Assembly: GCA_944470555.2 (NCBI GenBank)
Contig: OX104134.1
Coordinates: 115,686,701 to 115,750,700, forward strand
Source of the DNA: Heterobilharzia americana
Lineage: Eukaryota; Platyhelminthes; Trematoda; Strigeidida; Schistosomatidae
Length of the DNA stretch: 64,000 bases
Reading direction: 5' to 3'
Of this stretch, positions 61,501-64,000 are shown piece by piece. A program made the translations under genes and the position numbers. Numbering within the stretch: position 1 is the first letter of the stretch; every line of letters starts with the position of its first letter. The notes beneath the pieces are model-generated. The model was not told the DNA's origin. It was given only the letters and a program-made list of their open reading frames with translations, and made no database searches.

Positions 61501-62939
61501 TGATAGAAGTGTCTAAATGATTTACAGGTACAATTATCCCACATCCAATCGATCCAGGACAAAAAGTGGACAAAGCTTCCTTTAGAATAATCTATTAACA
61601 AACGAATACAACCCAACTTATCTTGACTTAAGTGGTCACAATCAAAAGGGTTCAACCTGAAATCTGTTGACAGAACGAGGCTTCAGTTAGTGACGTGACC
61701 ATTTCTTCATATATTGATAACCCATTGATTTCAATTCAGTATACTCCTTTTACTTGTCTTCCTAGATAATATTCATTTATTTTCTAACTGTTCTTGAAAG
61801 TCAGAAATATTTTTAAATACACCCCTAGGTAGAAATTCTGGAATCTTCTCGACTATTTCCCAATAGACATCTGACAGTGTTTTTACCGAAAACTAAGGTA
61901 TTTTCATTTTTCTTCTCCCTCTATTCTCGTTAACACAACCGATTTTCATGTTCCTGGTGCTCATCGAGACGTGTTAGCTCTATTTTACCCAATTCCGCGC
62001 ATGTTTGCCAGCTGTTAGCGTTTGGAGAGAAGCAATAAAATAAAACTGTTGTCCTTTATTCTGTAAATGTTCTTCTTCTTGCGTTAATGAAAATGATCCA
62101 GGAAAAGCATTTTGTCAAGGAAGATGTTGATATGTCGCATGTAAACAATGAAATTCATTACACGTAGGCCTGTTACCGCAAACGTGTGTGTGTGTGTTAT
62201 TCAGTTTACTTTATCTCACTCTGATATTTTTTAGACATGGTTCTAAACTCCTTCATTTTGGCTCCATAAAAGTTGACATCTTGAACTGAAGTGGCTGAAA
62301 AATAAATAAAGCTAATTAAAATTTGGTAAAATACCTTAAATTCATAATGCACAATAATATACAGTATTTGAGATAGGTAGGTATAGAAATAAACCGAACA
62401 GATTTCGGTGTCTAGTTGGTTACATATAGTGTGATGTATCAGCTGACTGAAAATTTTCAATAGACTTATTAACTAGATGATTACTTGTTACTTTGACTGG
62501 GGATTCGACTACATCTTTTATGCAAGACATCATGAAGTTAAGTCTCAGTTACAGGTAGTGTATACTATGGTCAAATTGCCAGAGCACTTAGTGTATGTAG
62601 CTTTTACAGATGTTTCTTCAAATCAAATTTCAACGAGTAACAGAAAGTCATCTAACTGGCTGAAGACCATATAAATGATATACTTAAATGATATTGAAGT
62701 GGTAGCGTCGACTCCAAAGTCAGCGACTGGTGATATTGAATATTTCATTTACAAATGCTCTATTCATCGTTAGCAGACAATGCGGATGTCATTGTTTGAC
62801 ATATGGGATGCATTGACTGTACATATTGAATCAAAGAATAAAATTATTTGAAATATTTTAGCATAAATTCTATTTTTACAGTTCAAAGTGAGATTATTAC
62901 TTTTCTGAGAAATACTTTCGGTAGTTATTTCTTTCATTT
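58594..62939 (-). CDS. micro-exon gene B: MEG-like secreted protein, paralogue of gene A (5' exon outside window)
   Basis: Model on the - strand: complement of 62901-62939, 62220-62294, 60920-60982, 60338-60394, 59772-59810, 59418-59477, 59281-59336, 58594-58650. Lengths are 39, 75, 63, 57, 39, 60, 56 and 57 nt with stop. The first six are symmetric phase-1 exons. The seventh exits in phase 0 into the terminal exon, which ends DAIFED before TAA. Paired peptides with gene A: MKEFRTMSKK/MKEFLDLSKE, CQKKNYAQYYLTKM/CQKENYMQHYTSKM, IVSTIEPVVSQY/IVNTVEPIIKKF, YRDEILSAY/YRDKLLSRY. The exon order and four lengths are the same. About 148 residues are seen, without the signal peptide, whose exon was not found up to 64000. 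The product is inferred to be secreted, by homology to gene A. The terminal two exons are less certain than the rest. Confidence 0.75.
61102..61656 (-). CDS. unrecognised protein-like exon pair inside gene B intron
   Basis: Frame 1, complement(about 61480-61656), follows the acceptor CAGATTTCAG. It reads CDHLSQDKLGCIRLLIDYSK then FLSWIDWMWDNCTC and RHFYQKTHR. Frame 2, complement(61102-61404), follows a strong pyrimidine tract and TTAAAAG. It is 303 nt, open in phase 1 in and out, and ends at a GTATGT donor. It includes SICSNFIHRLYLYAVSSLRL and GVGKRWMIHATEEQFSAYSC. The composition (many W, C, H, aromatic) is unlike random AT-rich frames and unlike the micro-exon proteins. The roughly 80-nt gap between them could be a short intron or a frameshift. 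It may be a nested gene, a processed pseudogene fragment, or (second part only) an extra exon of gene B. Confidence 0.4.
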
Positions 62940-64000
62940 CTGAAAGTGATTAAATTGAGAACACTAAGTAGTATGAATAAACTTGGTAAAATATTCTAAA
63001 TATTCTTATGTCAAATAATTATTCATGCAGATTGAAAAGTGACAAACGGACATCGTATGTTACACTACAGTAGGTCTCTGAGCATATTGTACAGAAGAGC
63101 ATTCGTTGTCAAGGAATCAGGTACTGTGATTTGCAAAATTGTCTTTATGTTTTAGATTACTTGTTGGGACCCAAGAAGCGCGTTTTGTCTTGTTTGGGAC
63201 TCGTAGGGTGGATATGCCTGCACAACAGTGAGTAATGGTGTCCGCAGTGAGACTCGAACCTAGTAATTATCGTCTCATCCACTAGGTCAGTGAGGTACTA
63301 GAGCTACTTCCTGTTCAACGAGTATAAGTTATTATCTTATTGATACTTGTAATTCCCCGTTACTGATTACATTACCTCCAAACGACCTGCAGAAGCAGTT
63401 TCATAGTTAAGCCTGCGTACCAAAATCTACGTATCACTATGTATTATCTCTATCAATCCAGTGTTGTATTCTTGACTTCAAGTTCTGTCTGCTATTTGCT
63501 TTCACTGATTATATTATAGGATAAGTTTAATGAATTATTTCATCATAAGTTCTGGAAATCAAAAAGCCTGTTGTACTTCTACACCTTCAGATATCTTGGC
63601 ATATATCAGACACACCTACCGTCTACGAATGCAGTTATATCAGTCATTTTATTTAATAGTCAACTAGTGGAGGACTACATGAATTTAGCGCAAGGATTCA
63701 TGCCTCTACAGGTCATAAATAATCTATCAAAGTCAGTTCCTTTTATTCGTTGCGCTCACTGAGTTATAAATTCTTGATGTACTGTTCCATTACATCTTAA
63801 CAGATTTATTGGCAAATAGATTATATATGTGGGCTGGAATATATTTCATGTAACTCATGTTAACTATGAAATATAAGTTAATATCACCTTCAGCGGTTTA
63901 TTTTCAAATTTACTGACATTTATGCAAAACATCACAATCTCTGGTGTGAATGCTTGATTTCCAAAATAACTTCATTGAAACCATCTTTTTTACAGTGGAA
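62940..64000. other. putative intron 1 of gene B with SINE
   Basis: No signal-peptide exon with a usable donor was found on the - strand here. Candidate ATGs give non-hydrophobic peptides. The SINE at 63150-63325 lengthens the region. The sequence ends with a + strand acceptor-like TTTTTTACAG. Confidence 0.4.
63150..63325 (-). mobile_element. SM-alpha-like SINE
   Basis: On the - strand: CTCACTGACCTAGTGGATGAGACG (box A), TAGGTTCGAGTCTCACTG (good box B), then ACTCACTGTTGTGCAGGCATATCC and CGAGTCCCAAACAAGACAAAA. It has the best-preserved pol III boxes of the SINEs here. It probably lies in the first intron of gene B. Confidence 0.7.

Noticed and set aside
1..64000. CRISPR arrays, operons, bacterial promoters or terminators
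   Set aside because: None seen. The window is eukaryotic, with introns and non-LTR retroelements.

Overview
The window looks like nuclear DNA of a schistosome (a blood fluke, probably genus Schistosoma). The sequence is AT-rich, with long introns and very short exons. It carries the usual schistosome retroelement set: RTE-like (SR2/SjR2-type), CR1-like, Penelope-like, a Ty3/gypsy LTR element and tRNA-derived SINEs resembling the SM-alpha family. No prokaryotic or organellar genes were seen. All gene models were read by eye from splice signals and reading frame; none has transcript support here.

Left flank (1-21.1 kb, + strand). The main find is a micro-exon gene, called gene A here (5815-13267). 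A TATA box precedes a signal-peptide exon. Then come tiny exons of 42, 75, 63, 57, 39, 54 and 63 nt, each a multiple of three and all separated by phase-1 introns, and a short terminal exon. A second set of 3' exons (13634-19018) also joins in frame. On the opposite strand two chained open exons (14691-15483) suggest an antisense gene.

Right flank (58.5-64 kb, - strand). A second micro-exon gene, gene B (58594-62939), is a clear paralogue of gene A. Four successive exons have identical lengths (75, 63, 57, 39 nt) and recognisably related peptides. Its signal-peptide exon was not found and probably lies beyond base 64000. A and B point towards each other. An unrecognised protein-like pair of reading frames (61102-61656) lies in a gene B intron.

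Middle (21.1-51.9 kb). This is a retroelement island between the two paralogues. In order it holds: RTE copy 1 (+, with 9-bp target-site duplication); a 5' gypsy fragment (LTR, gag, protease) abutting a Penelope-like fragment (-); RTE copy 2 (-, with 15-bp target-site duplication); two CR1-like elements in tandem (+); a solo LTR; a 5'-truncated CR1-like copy (-); a Penelope-like RT/GIY-YIG relic (+); and SINEs. Every element carries stops or frameshifts, so none looks autonomous now. The stretch 51.9-58.6 kb is mostly featureless, with a few protein-like reading frames.

Overall picture (inference): an inverted pair of secreted-protein micro-exon genes that diverged strongly in sequence while keeping exon lengths and phases, pushed apart by retroelements.
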